64,000 bases of DNA. Source: Betaproteobacteria bacterium. Its GTDB lineage: Bacteria > Pseudomonadota > Gammaproteobacteria > Burkholderiales > JAEUOS01. Positions 55,752 to 64,000 of the stretch are shown one piece after another. The translations under genes were made by a program, and so were the position numbers. The notes beneath the pieces were generated by a model. The model had not been told where the DNA came from. It saw nothing but the letters and a program-made list of their open reading frames with translations, and did no database searches. The stretch lies in the NCBI GenBank assembly GCA_028292405.1, contig JAQGMJ010000040.1:141295-205294 (forward strand). Reading direction: 5' to 3'. Positions within the stretch are counted from its first letter, which is position 1. Every line of letters starts with the position of its first letter.

Positions 55752-57014
55752 ATGCAAGTGATGCGCAGCATTGAAACGGCCGGCAGTGCTGTCCTGGCCA
55801 CTCTGTTTGCCCTGATGGCCTGTTTCGCGGGCGGCGCGTTGGCCGCCGACCCGATCAAGATCGGCTTTGGCCATTCGCTGACCGGCGGGAACGGGCCGCT
55901 GGGCAAAGCATCGCTTCTGACCTTCCAGATCTGGGCGGAAGAGGTCAACGCCCGCGGCGGCTTGCTGGGCGGGCGCAAGGTCGAACTGATCTATTACGAC
56001 GACCAGAGCAATCCTTCCAATGTCCCCGGGCTTTACAACAAGCTGATCGAGGTCGACAAGGTGGATGTGCTGATGAGCCAGGGCACCATCTTCACCGCGC
56101 CGGCAATGCCGGTGGTGATGCAGAACAATCGCTTCCTGCTGGCCAGCCTGTCGCTGGCGGTAAACGACCAGTTCAAGTACAACCGCTATTTCCAGACCAT
56201 GCCTTACGGGTCGGACGGCAAGGCGGCGATCAGCAAGGGCTATTTCGAGGTGGCGGCCAAGCTGAACCCCAAGCCCAGGACCATCGCGTTCATCGGCGCC
56301 GACATCGAATTCGCGCGCAACGCACTCGATGGCGCGCGCGCCGGCGCCAAGAAGGCAGGGCTCACTATCGTCTATGACCAGAGCTATCCCGCGAGTACCG
56401 TGGACTTCAGTTCGATCATGCGCGCGATCCAGTCGAAGAAGCCGGATCTGGTATTCGTCGGCTCCTATCCGATCGACAGCGCCGGCCTGGTGCGCGCGGC
56501 GCGCGAAGTGGGCCTGAAATCGATGATGTTCGGCGGCGCCATGGTTGGGCTGCAGATCACCACGGTGAAGCAGCAGATGGGCGAGAACCTCAACGGCATG
56601 GTGAACTACGAGTTGTTCCTGCGCGAACCGACGATGAGTTTCCCCGGCGTGAACGAATTTCTCACCAAGTACCGCGCGCGTGCCGGCGCCGCCGGCACCG
56701 ACCCATTGGGCCTGTATGTGGCGCCGGTACAGTACGCCACCGCGCAGGTGCTGGAACAGGCGATCACCGCCACCGGCGGCACCGATGACGCCAAGCTCGC
56801 CGACTACCTGCACAAGACGACCTTCAAGACCATTTTCGGCGAGATCAAGTTCGGCGCCGACGGCGAGTGGGCGAACTCGCGCATCCTGATGACCCAGTTC
56901 CAGAAGGTCAAGGGCAACGACATGAAGCAGTTCGATACGCCCGGTACGCAGGTGATCCTGTATCCGGAGTCTCTGAAATCGGGTGAACTGAAGTCGCCAT
57001 TTCCGATCCAGTAA
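55752..57014 (+). CDS. ABC-transporter substrate-binding protein, branched-chain amino acid type
   Basis: This is a periplasmic binding protein of the LivJ/AmiC class (Peripla_BP_6). The 420-residue precursor starts at the ATG at 55752, with AGGAG at 6 nt. A signal peptide is followed by DPIKIGFGHSLTGGNGPLGK, the hallmark opening of the family, and later QTMPYGSDGKAAI and DLVFVGSYPIDSAGLVRAAREVGLK. No permease or ATPase gene is nearby, so it is orphaned here. A lyase and a Bug receptor follow on the same strand. Confidence 0.88.
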   Translation: MQVMRSIETAGSAVLATLFALMACFAGGALAADPIKIGFGHSLTGGNGPLGKASLLTFQIWAEEVNARGGLLGGRKVELIYYDDQSNPSNVPGLYNKLIEVDKVDVLMSQGTIFTAPAMPVVMQNNRFLLASLSLAVNDQFKYNRYFQTMPYGSDGKAAISKGYFEVAAKLNPKPRTIAFIGADIEFARNALDGARAGAKKAGLTIVYDQSYPASTVDFSSIMRAIQSKKPDLVFVGSYPIDSAGLVRAAREVGLKSMMFGGAMVGLQITTVKQQMGENLNGMVNYELFLREPTMSFPGVNEFLTKYRARAGAAGTDPLGLYVAPVQYATAQVLEQAITATGGTDDAKLADYLHKTTFKTIFGEIKFGADGEWANSRILMTQFQKVKGNDMKQFDTPGTQVILYPESLKSGELKSPFPIQ

Positions 57015-57036
57015 ACGCTTTCATAGAGGCAAGAAG

Positions 57037-58479
57037 GTGGCGCAAGTCTACGCAGGGGATATCAACGCGGCGTTTCGCGGCGGCGGGCGGTCGGTGGAGT
57101 TTTTGCACCAGATCAACCAGGCTTCGGTGCTGATGCTGGAAGCGACCGGCATCCTGCCGCGTGCGTCGGCCGCGCGTATTGCCAGTGGCATCCAGCAGGT
57201 GGAGGCCGATGCGAAAAAGTCGCCGCCGCAATGGTCGGCCGATTACCTGGACTACGAGCCCAAGTTGCTCGCCGCTGTCGGACCGGAGGCTTCGCGTCTT
57301 CACTCCGGTCGCAGTCGCCAGGACCTGGCTTCGACCATCGCGCGGATGAATCTGCGCGATGGCCTGATCGCCGAATGCGAGGCGCTGGCGTTGGCTTGCG
57401 AAAAGCTGCTTGTCCTTGCTGCACAACACAGGCGCACCATCATTCCCGCCTACACCCATGGGGTGCAGGCGCAGCCCACGACTTTCGCGCATTATTTGCT
57501 GGCGCTGGTGAGCACCCTGGGCCGGCAGGGCGAGCGCATGCGCGAGATTTATGCGCGGGTCAACCGCAGCCCGCTCGGCACGGCGGTGCTGGGCACTTCC
57601 AGTTTTCCGCTCGACCGCGACCAACTTGCGGCTTCGCTGGGCTTTCAGGGGCTGCTGGAAAACGCCTACGACGCCAATCACCTGGCCCCGGTCGATTCCA
57701 GCCTGGAGGTGGCGGGCGCGCTGGCGATTGGGGCGGTGCAGATCGGCATGTTTGCGCAGGACATCCATTCGCAATACACCGATGCCAATCCCTGGTTCCA
57801 GTTGAGCGGCGGCAAGCTGATGGGCGTCTCCAGCATCATGCCGCAAAAGCGCAACCCGGCGGCACTCGAGCAATTGCGCGCGCAAAGCAGCCTGCTGCTG
57901 GGGGAGATGCAGGGTACGTTTTTGATCGCGCACAACGTCCGCACCGGCATGTTCGATTACCGGGGCTACGATCCGGTGCCCAGTGGCCGCGCCCTCGCGG
58001 TATTCAATCTGCTGCGGCAGGTGGCTGAAGGCCTGGTAGTGGACAAGGAGCGCGCGCTGGCGGAAGTGAAGGCGGACTATTCGACCACGACCGAAATTGC
58101 CGATGCCTTGCTGCAGCGGGCCCAGGTGCCGTTTCGCATTGGTCATCACTTCGCTTCCGCGCTGACCGATTATGGCCGCTCGCGCAGGCTCAAGTTGCAT
58201 GAGATTGCCTACGGTGAAGCGGCCGCGCTTTACCAGGCTGATACGCAGCAGGCCTTTCCGCTGAGCGAAAAGGATTTTTCCGAGATCATCAGCGCCGAAT
58301 ATATGGTGTTCGGCCGGGTCGGCGTCGGTGGCTCGCAGGTGGCGGAGGTCGAGCGCATGCTTGAAGGTGAGGGCAAGCGTGTCGCGGCCGACCTTGGCTG
58401 GGCGCGCGCGCAGCAGGCGCATCTCGCAAGCACTGCGGCGAACCTGGATGGCGCGGTCAATCGCCTGGCGCAGGAATAA
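57037..58479 (+). CDS. argininosuccinate-lyase-like enzyme, substrate unknown
   Basis: This 480-residue member of the fumarase/aspartase superfamily resembles argininosuccinate lyase: it has HSGRSRQD (compare HTGRSRND), QPTTFAHYLLA and the flexible catalytic loop GVSSIMPQKRNPAALE. The start is GTG 57037, after GAGGCAAG. It lies between an ABC binding protein gene and a Bug receptor gene on the same strand, not in an arginine cluster. It is therefore more likely catabolic, cleaving an N-substituted aspartate or similar compound, as EDDS lyases of this family do. This is inference. Confidence 0.82.
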   Translation: MAQVYAGDINAAFRGGGRSVEFLHQINQASVLMLEATGILPRASAARIASGIQQVEADAKKSPPQWSADYLDYEPKLLAAVGPEASRLHSGRSRQDLASTIARMNLRDGLIAECEALALACEKLLVLAAQHRRTIIPAYTHGVQAQPTTFAHYLLALVSTLGRQGERMREIYARVNRSPLGTAVLGTSSFPLDRDQLAASLGFQGLLENAYDANHLAPVDSSLEVAGALAIGAVQIGMFAQDIHSQYTDANPWFQLSGGKLMGVSSIMPQKRNPAALEQLRAQSSLLLGEMQGTFLIAHNVRTGMFDYRGYDPVPSGRALAVFNLLRQVAEGLVVDKERALAEVKADYSTTTEIADALLQRAQVPFRIGHHFASALTDYGRSRRLKLHEIAYGEAAALYQADTQQAFPLSEKDFSEIISAEYMVFGRVGVGGSQVAEVERMLEGEGKRVAADLGWARAQQAHLASTAANLDGAVNRLAQE

Positions 58480-58503
58480 ATGGACCGAACTGGAGACAAG
58501 TGC

Positions 58504-59460
58504 ATGAGAAATCTGATCAGCCTGTGCCTGCTGGCGCTTTCGGCATCCGCCTTTGCGGCCTATCCGGAAAAGCCGGTGAAGATCATCGTGCCCTACAGCC
58601 CGGGCGGCGGCGGCGACGTGGTCGGCCGGCCGCTGGCGCATTACCTTGGCGAGCGTCTGGGGCAGCAGTTCGTGGTGGAGAACATGGGCGGAGCCGGCGG
58701 CAATATCGCGATGCAGACTCTCGTGCATGCCGCGCCTGACGGCTACACCCTGGTGCTGTGCCTGACGCCGCAGCTGTCGGTGAACCAGAGCTTGTACAAA
58801 AGCCTGCCGTATGACCCGGTGAAGGATATCGCGCCGATTTCACTGGTTGGCTCCGCGCCGTACTTCCTCGGCGTCAATCCGGCGCTGCCGGCCAAGACGT
58901 TTGGCGAATTCATTCAGCTTGCGCGTTCCAGGCCGGGTGAATTGTCCTATGCCTCCACCGGCAACGGCAGCGGCCTGCACCTGGCGATGGAATTGGTGAA
59001 GAGCATGGCGAAGATCGACCTGGTGCACATCCCCTACAAGGGCGGCGGTGCCGCGCTCACCGATGTGCTCGGCGGCAGCGTGCCGATCATGTTCATGAGC
59101 TATGGCGCCGGCAGCTCTTATATCAAGTCAGGCCGCGTGCGCCTCCTTGCCGTCACCTCCGCGCAACGTTCGACCTTGTTGCCCGATGTGCCTACGGTCG
59201 CCGAGTCGGGCCTGCCCGGCTACGAGGCAGGCGCGTGGTACGCCTTCATCGCGCCGCACGGCACCCCGCCGGAGGTGATCAAGCGCCTGCACGACGAAAC
59301 GGTGGCCCTGCTGAAGTCGAACGGGGACATGCGCGAGCGCTTTGCCGCCGACGGCGTCAAGGCGATCGGCTCGACGCCCGAGGAACTTGCCGCTTATGCC
59401 AGGTCGGAGACCGTGAAATGGGCGGCGGTGGTCAGGCGCGCGGGCGTGAAGGTGGAGTAG
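58504..59460 (+). CDS. Bug-family solute-binding receptor
   Basis: The 318-residue precursor starts at the ATG at 58504, with GGAG at 8 nt, and has a signal peptide (MRNLISLCLLALSASAFA). Family segments are YPEKPVKIIVPYSPGGGGD, VVENMGGAGGNIAM, HIPYKGGGAALTDVL and APHGTPPEVIKRLHDE. It follows the lyase gene by 24 bp on the same strand and was probably transcribed with it, so its ligand may be the lyase substrate. The 3' end is 7 bp from the convergent cyclase gene. Confidence 0.92.
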   Translation: MRNLISLCLLALSASAFAAYPEKPVKIIVPYSPGGGGDVVGRPLAHYLGERLGQQFVVENMGGAGGNIAMQTLVHAAPDGYTLVLCLTPQLSVNQSLYKSLPYDPVKDIAPISLVGSAPYFLGVNPALPAKTFGEFIQLARSRPGELSYASTGNGSGLHLAMELVKSMAKIDLVHIPYKGGGAALTDVLGGSVPIMFMSYGAGSSYIKSGRVRLLAVTSAQRSTLLPDVPTVAESGLPGYEAGAWYAFIAPHGTPPEVIKRLHDETVALLKSNGDMRERFAADGVKAIGSTPEELAAYARSETVKWAAVVRRAGVKVE

Positions 59461-59467
59461 GCGGCGC

Positions 59468-60238
59468 TTACGCGCCTACCATCGCCACCGCGCGGGTCCA
59501 GCCTGCGGAGCCGCCTTTGACGCGGACCGGGAAGCAGGCGATATTGAAGCCGTGGCCGGGGATCGCTTCTAGGTTGTGCATTTTTTCCATGTGGCAATAA
59601 CCCACATCCATGCCAACGCGGTGGCCTTCCCAGATCAGCGAGGCGTCTTTGGTTTCGGCGTATTTTTGTTTGGTGTGGACGAAGGGGGCATCCCAGCTCC
59701 AGCCATCGATGCCGGTGACGCGCACGCCTTGCTCGACCAGGTACATGGTCGCTTCGCGGCCCATACCGCAGCCGGAAGAGACGTAGTCCTCATGGCCGTA
59801 GCGTGAGCCGGCGCGGGTGTTGACCACCACGATGTCCAGCGGCTTCAATACGTAGTCGATGCGCTTGAGTTCGGCGACAACGTCTTCGCGTGTGGCGACA
59901 TAGCCGTCCGGGAAATGGCGGAAGTCAAGTTTCACGCCGGGGCGAAAGCACCAGTCCAGCGGAATCTCGTCGATGGTGGCGGCGCGCTTGCCGCCGTCCA
60001 TGGTCGAGAAGTAGTGGTAGGGCGCATCCATGTGCGTGCCGTTGTGGGTGTTGAGCTTGATCTGCTCGATCGCCCAGCCGTGGCCGTCCGGCAGGTCGCT
60101 TTTCACCATGCCGGGAAAGAAGCTGACCATGTAGTCCGCGGTGTCGTGATGCGTCTGGTACTCGATCACCGGGCCGAAGCCCGGCGGGTCGGCGTGCGGA
60201 TTGTTTTCCAGCGGGACGGACAGGTCGATGAATTGCAT
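59468..60238 (-). CDS. cyclase-family metal-dependent hydrolase
   Basis: The 256-residue protein belongs to the cyclase family that includes kynurenine formamidase and isatin hydrolase. The manganese or zinc motif HNGTHMDAPYHY is complete (H-x-G-T-H-x-D-x-P-x-H). SSGCGMGREATMYLVEQGVRVTGIDGWSWDAP follows. The substrate is not known. It is convergent with the lyase and Bug receptor genes. Confidence 0.86.
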   Translation of the reverse strand: MQFIDLSVPLENNPHADPPGFGPVIEYQTHHDTADYMVSFFPGMVKSDLPDGHGWAIEQIKLNTHNGTHMDAPYHYFSTMDGGKRAATIDEIPLDWCFRPGVKLDFRHFPDGYVATREDVVAELKRIDYVLKPLDIVVVNTRAGSRYGHEDYVSSGCGMGREATMYLVEQGVRVTGIDGWSWDAPFVHTKQKYAETKDASLIWEGHRVGMDVGYCHMEKMHNLEAIPGHGFNIACFPVRVKGGSAGWTRAVAMVGA

Positions 60239-60351
60239 GATGTCTCCAGAGTCGCGATTCGATGTCGGCGATCAACCGCGACATTGTGAGCGACTCCGGA
60301 GACCAGGTGCGTCAATAGTGCCTATAACGACGCACGCTGACGCCCAATGCC

Positions 60352-61872
60352 TTATCGCGATCCCAATTCGGTTGTTGTGCGCAGGGCGTAACGCTGATCA
60401 CCGTCGGCCGGTTGCGCCGATACTTTCGCAGCGGCAGTATCGCCCCAGCCGCCGCCAAGGGCGCGGATCAGGCCCACGGTGGCCTCATAGCGCGCCGCCC
60501 GGACCTGCAACGACTGGCGGCGGTTCGCCAGTTCGCTGCGCTGTGCATCCAGCAGTTCGAGCTGGCTGACATAACCATTGCGATAACGCGAACCGGAAAG
60601 CGTGGTGGCACGGGTGGCGGAGTCCACCGCCTCGGTTTGCGCGTCGGCCTGGTCGGCCAGCAGGCGCAGGGCGGAGAGTTGGTCTTCGACATCACGGAAG
60701 GCGACCAGCACCTGCTCGCGATAGCTGATGGCGGCGGCGTCCCATTGTGCGTTGGCGTTGTCCAGTCCGGCCTGGCGCTTGCCACCGTCGAAAATCGGCA
60801 GTTGCAGCAGCATGCCTACGCCCCAGGCGCGGGTCGACCACTTGAACAGGTCGCCGATGTCGTTGGCTGCGTAGCCGCCGTTCCCCGTGAGGGAGATGTC
60901 GGGAAACCAGGCGGTGCGGGCGATGCCGGCGCGGGCCTGCGCGGCCAGTACTGAACGCTGCGCGGCCAGCACGTCGGGGCGGCGCGCCAGCACCACGCTG
61001 GGCACGCCGGGCGGCACTACCGGCAGGGCGCCGTCCCAGGCCGCTTCGGCCAGCGTGAAGTTGCCGGCCGGTACGCCCAGCAGCAGCGCCAGCGCATGTT
61101 CCAGTTCGGCACGGCGGCGGTCCAGTGCCAGGGCCTGCGAATTGGTGGAGGCGACTTCTGTGCGCACCCGCGCCACGTCGAGCTCGGCAACGTCGCCGGC
61201 GTTGAAGCGGCGCTCGGTGAGCTTCAGGGTGTCGCGGTAGGCAACGACGGTCTGGCGTACCAGGGCGCGTTCGGCATCCAGCGCGCGCAGGGCGAAGTAG
61301 GTATTCGCCACTTCGGACTGGATTACCAGTCGGGTGCTGGCAAGCAGGGCTTCGCGCGATTGCGCGTCCAGGCTGGCGGCGTCGCTCGCCTTGGAGAAGC
61401 GGCCGAACAAGTCCGGCTCCCACGAGGCGGCGGCGCCAACGCTGAATTGCGAAAGAGCGGCGCCGGGCGGGAAGCCGAAGCCCGGGGTGACGGTAGCGCG
61501 CGAGGCGCCGGCGCCCAGGCCCAGTTGCGGCAGGCGATTGGCGTCGGCTGCCTTCGACAGGGCGCGGGCTTGCGCCAGGCGGGCTTGCGCCAGGGCGATG
61601 CTGGTGTTCTCGCGGCCGGCGCGGGTGACCAAGTCATCCAGCGTGGCGTCGCCGAACACCTGCCACCACAGGCCCTGTGCCGGCAGCGCGGCGGGGCTGA
61701 CCGCGGCCCAGCGGCCATCCAGCTCCTTGAAGCTGGTGGGCGCGGCCGGCGGCGGCGCGGGCTTGAAGTCGGCGTTCAGGGCGCAGCCCGCCAGCATGAC
61801 CGCGGCGGCGGCGAGCATGATGGCGGTGTAGGCGAAGCGTTCGGTGAATCTCAATAGCGTTTGCTTGGTCAT
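60352..61872 (-). CDS. NodT-family RND outer-membrane factor lipoprotein
   Basis: This TolC-like outer-membrane channel serves a tripartite efflux pump. The 506-residue precursor has a lipobox LAGC near residue 29. Coiled-coil segments follow, including ALAQARLAQARALSKAADANRLPQL and NTYFALRALDAERALVRQTV, in two structurally similar halves. It starts 10 bp after the end of the RND transporter gene. The periplasmic adaptor of this pump should lie beyond the right edge. Confidence 0.92.
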   Translation of the reverse strand: MTKQTLLRFTERFAYTAIMLAAAAVMLAGCALNADFKPAPPPAAPTSFKELDGRWAAVSPAALPAQGLWWQVFGDATLDDLVTRAGRENTSIALAQARLAQARALSKAADANRLPQLGLGAGASRATVTPGFGFPPGAALSQFSVGAAASWEPDLFGRFSKASDAASLDAQSREALLASTRLVIQSEVANTYFALRALDAERALVRQTVVAYRDTLKLTERRFNAGDVAELDVARVRTEVASTNSQALALDRRRAELEHALALLLGVPAGNFTLAEAAWDGALPVVPPGVPSVVLARRPDVLAAQRSVLAAQARAGIARTAWFPDISLTGNGGYAANDIGDLFKWSTRAWGVGMLLQLPIFDGGKRQAGLDNANAQWDAAAISYREQVLVAFRDVEDQLSALRLLADQADAQTEAVDSATRATTLSGSRYRNGYVSQLELLDAQRSELANRRQSLQVRAARYEATVGLIRALGGGWGDTAAAKVSAQPADGDQRYALRTTTELGSR

Positions 61873-61882
61873 GATGGACTCC

Positions 61883-64000
61883 TTATTCGTCGTGCGTGCG
61901 CGCGGCGGCGGGCTGCGGATGCAGCGGATAGCCGCCGGCGGCCGGTGCGTGGCCGGGAAGATCGGCCATGACGGGCTCGCCGCCGTGTTGTTTCAGCGGC
62001 CGGTTGCCGGCGAGGCCGCGCAGCAGGACGTAGAACACGGGCGTGAGAAAAATGCCGAAGGCGGTGACGCCGATCATCCCGGCGAACACGGCCACGCCCA
62101 TCGCATGGCGCATTTCGGCGCCGGCGCCGGTGGCCAGCACCAGGGGCAACACGCCCATGATGAAGGCCATCGAGGTCATCAGGATGGGGCGCAGGCGCAG
62201 GCGCGAGGCTTCGAGCGCCGCTTGCAGGGGCTTGAGGCCGGTGAACTCCAGTTCGCGGGCGAACTCGACGATCAGGATCGCGTTCTTCGCCGACAGCCCC
62301 ACCAACACCATCAGGCCGATCTGCGTGAACACGTTGTTGTCGCCGCGTGTCAGCCACACGCCGGTCAAGGCCGCGAAAATGCCCATCGGCACGATCAGGA
62401 TGATCGCCAGCGGCAGGGTCAGGCTTTCGTACTGCGCGGCGAGGACGAAGAACACCAGCAGGATGGCGATCGGGAACACCAGCGCCGCGGAGTTGCCGGC
62501 GAGTATCTCCTGGTAGGTGAGGTCGGTCCACTCGTAGGAGATGCCGGGCGGCAGGGTCTCGGCCGCGATGCGCTTGACCGCGTCCTGCGCCTGGCCGGAG
62601 GAATAGCCGGGCGCCGCGCCGCCGTTGATGTCAGCGGCGAGAAAACCGTTGTAGCGCATCGCGCGTTCCGGGCCGGCGGTCGGCGAGACCTTCATCAGGG
62701 CGGAGAGCGGCACCATTTCGCCGGTGGTCGAGCGCACCTTGAGCTGACCGATGTCCTCGGCGCGGGCGCGGTAGGCCGCGTCCGCCTGCACCCGTACCGA
62801 ATAGGTGCGGCCGAACTTGTTGAAGTCGTTCGCGTACAGGCTGCCCAGGTAGATCTGCATGGTGTCGAACACGTCGGTCACCGGCACGCCCAACTGGCGT
62901 GCCTTGGTGCGGTCGATGTCGGCGTAGAGCTGCGGCACGTTGATCTGGTAGCTGGAGAACAGGCCCGCCAGTTCCGGCGCCTTGCGCGCTTTGGCCATGA
63001 AGGCCTTTAGCGCGCCGTCGAGGGCCTCGTAGCCGAGCGAGGCGCGGTCTTCCAGTTGCAGCTTGAAGCCGCCGGTGGTGCCCAGGCCCTGTACCGGCGG
63101 GGGCGGGAAGATGACGACGAAAGCGTCCTGGATCGAGCCATATTTGGCGTTGAGCTGCTGGGCGATCGCGCCGGCCGACAGGTTCGCGCCCTTACGGTCG
63201 TCGAAAGGCTTGAGGCCCGCGAACACGATGCCCGAGCTGGAGCTGTTGGTGAAGCCGTTGATCGACAGCCCCGGGAAGGAGATGGCGTTTTCAACGCCGT
63301 CCTGCTTGAGGGTGATGTCGCTCATGCGCCGGATCACGTCTTCGGTACGGTCGAGAGTCGCGCCGTCGGGCAGTTGCGCGAAGCCGATCAGGTACTGCTT
63401 GTCTTGCGGCGGCACGAAGCCGGAGGGGACGGCCTTGTAGACCACCACGGTCAGCGCGGCGATCACCAGGTAGAGCGCGAAGGCGCCGGACTTGTGCGAG
63501 ATCGCACCCTTCACGCCGCGGCCGTAACTCTCGGTGCCGCGCTTGAAGGTGCGGTTGAAGGCGCGAAAGAACGGGCCGAATACGCGGTCCATGCCGCGCG
63601 TCAGCGCGTCCTTCGGTGCATCGTGGCCGCGCAGCAGCAGGGCGGCCAGCGCCGGCGAGAGGGTCAGCGAATTGACCGCCGAGATCACGGTGGACATGGC
63701 AATCGTCAGGGCGAACTGCTTGTAGAACACGCCGGTCAGTCCGCTGATGAAGGCCAGCGGCACGAACACCGCGCACAGCACCAGGGCGATGGCGACGATC
63801 GGGCCCGAGACTTCACGCATCGCCTGGTAGGTGGCGTCGCGCGGAGACAGGCCTGCCTCGACGTTGCGCTCCACGTTTTCCACCACTACGATGGCGTCGT
63901 CGACCACGATGCCGATCGCCAGCACCAGGCCGAACAGGGAAAGTGCGTTGACCGAAAAGCCGAACATGTGCATCACCCCGAAGGTGCCTATCACCGCCAC
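61883..64000 (-). CDS. RND efflux transporter (HAE1/AcrB type), 5' part outside the window
   Basis: The inner-membrane proton antiporter of the pump is seen only in its last about 705 residues. The fragment contains GIVVDDAIVVVENVER, whose aspartate pair matches Asp407-Asp408 of AcrB (proton relay). The periplasmic porter and docking domains with SGLTGVFYKQFALT follow, and then the last membrane helices (ILIVEFARELEFTGLKPLQAALEASRLRLRPILMTS). The first listed codon is an internal valine, not a start. The tail (AAARTHDE) is short. Confidence 0.93.
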   Translation of the reverse strand: MAVIGTFGVMHMFGFSVNALSLFGLVLAIGIVVDDAIVVVENVERNVEAGLSPRDATYQAMREVSGPIVAIALVLCAVFVPLAFISGLTGVFYKQFALTIAMSTVISAVNSLTLSPALAALLLRGHDAPKDALTRGMDRVFGPFFRAFNRTFKRGTESYGRGVKGAISHKSGAFALYLVIAALTVVVYKAVPSGFVPPQDKQYLIGFAQLPDGATLDRTEDVIRRMSDITLKQDGVENAISFPGLSINGFTNSSSSGIVFAGLKPFDDRKGANLSAGAIAQQLNAKYGSIQDAFVVIFPPPPVQGLGTTGGFKLQLEDRASLGYEALDGALKAFMAKARKAPELAGLFSSYQINVPQLYADIDRTKARQLGVPVTDVFDTMQIYLGSLYANDFNKFGRTYSVRVQADAAYRARAEDIGQLKVRSTTGEMVPLSALMKVSPTAGPERAMRYNGFLAADINGGAAPGYSSGQAQDAVKRIAAETLPPGISYEWTDLTYQEILAGNSAALVFPIAILLVFFVLAAQYESLTLPLAIILIVPMGIFAALTGVWLTRGDNNVFTQIGLMVLVGLSAKNAILIVEFARELEFTGLKPLQAALEASRLRLRPILMTSMAFIMGVLPLVLATGAGAEMRHAMGVAVFAGMIGVTAFGIFLTPVFYVLLRGLAGNRPLKQHGGEPVMADLPGHAPAAGGYPLHPQPAAARTHDE

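Overview
The window looks like the chromosome of a high-GC betaproteobacterium, most likely Burkholderiales or a close relative. The reasons are the GC-rich third codon positions, the gene orders ybgC-tolQ..R-A-B-pal-cpoB-queC, ruvC-ruvA-ruvB next to purH-fis-dusB, and lptD-surA-pdxA, and the several Bug-type (tripartite tricarboxylate) periplasmic receptors. No genus can be named from the sequence alone.

Layout. 1-0.9 kb: end of a phage-type terminase small subunit gene with an internal repeat, then a tRNA-Lys(UUU). 1-2.2 kb: YeeE/YedE sulfur-compound permease. 2.3-10 kb: ybgC, tolQ, two tandem FkbM-type methyltransferase genes, tolR, tolA, tolB, pal, cpoB and queC, all on the minus strand. 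10-12.4 kb: an RnfD/NqrB-like membrane protein and a DUF2330 protein. 12.6-15.7 kb: ruvC-ruvA-unknown gene-ruvB. 15.7-18.7 kb: purH and dusB-fis. 18.8-24.1 kb: ubiH-like, pepP, murU, azlD, azlC and amgK. 24.2-29.4 kb, plus strand: lptD-surA-pdxA. 29.3-34.6 kb, minus strand: miaB-phoH-ybeY-corC-lnt. 35.2-36.2 kb: a Bug receptor. 36.5-43.8 kb: pgaABCD (poly-N-acetylglucosamine) plus a fifth overlapping gene. 43.8-47.3 kb: a small secreted protein, a chemotaxis receptor and an AraC regulator. 47.7-49.5 kb: folD and a LigI-like amidohydrolase. 49.5-61.9 kb: catabolic and accessory genes, namely a frameshifted Bug receptor, a GST, ackA, phosphoketolase, DUF427, an ABC binding protein, an argininosuccinate-lyase-like enzyme, a Bug receptor and a cyclase-family hydrolase. 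60.4-64 kb: a NodT outer-membrane factor and the 3' part of an RND pump gene.

How the genes work together. Most of the window concerns the cell envelope: Tol-Pal, lipopolysaccharide insertion (LptD, with SurA as chaperone), lipoprotein acylation (Lnt), muropeptide sugar recycling (AmgK/MurU), exopolysaccharide (Pga) and efflux. DNA repair (RuvABC) and RNA maturation or modification (MiaB, YbeY, DusB, QueC) are interleaved. From about 48 kb on the content becomes metabolic and looks accessory: solute-binding proteins without their membrane partners, and enzymes of unknown substrate.

The most unusual points are: two paralogous FkbM methyltransferase genes translationally coupled between tolQ and tolR; a consensus Fis box and a CRP-like palindrome in the dusB-fis promoter; an imperfect repeat carried three times in frame inside the terminase gene and once more 34 kb away upstream of miaB; a probable ATT start codon for ybgC; an extra gene coupled to pgaD; an unknown gene between ruvA and ruvB; and a single-base frameshift in a Bug receptor. 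I saw no CRISPR array, insertion sequence or complete prophage.
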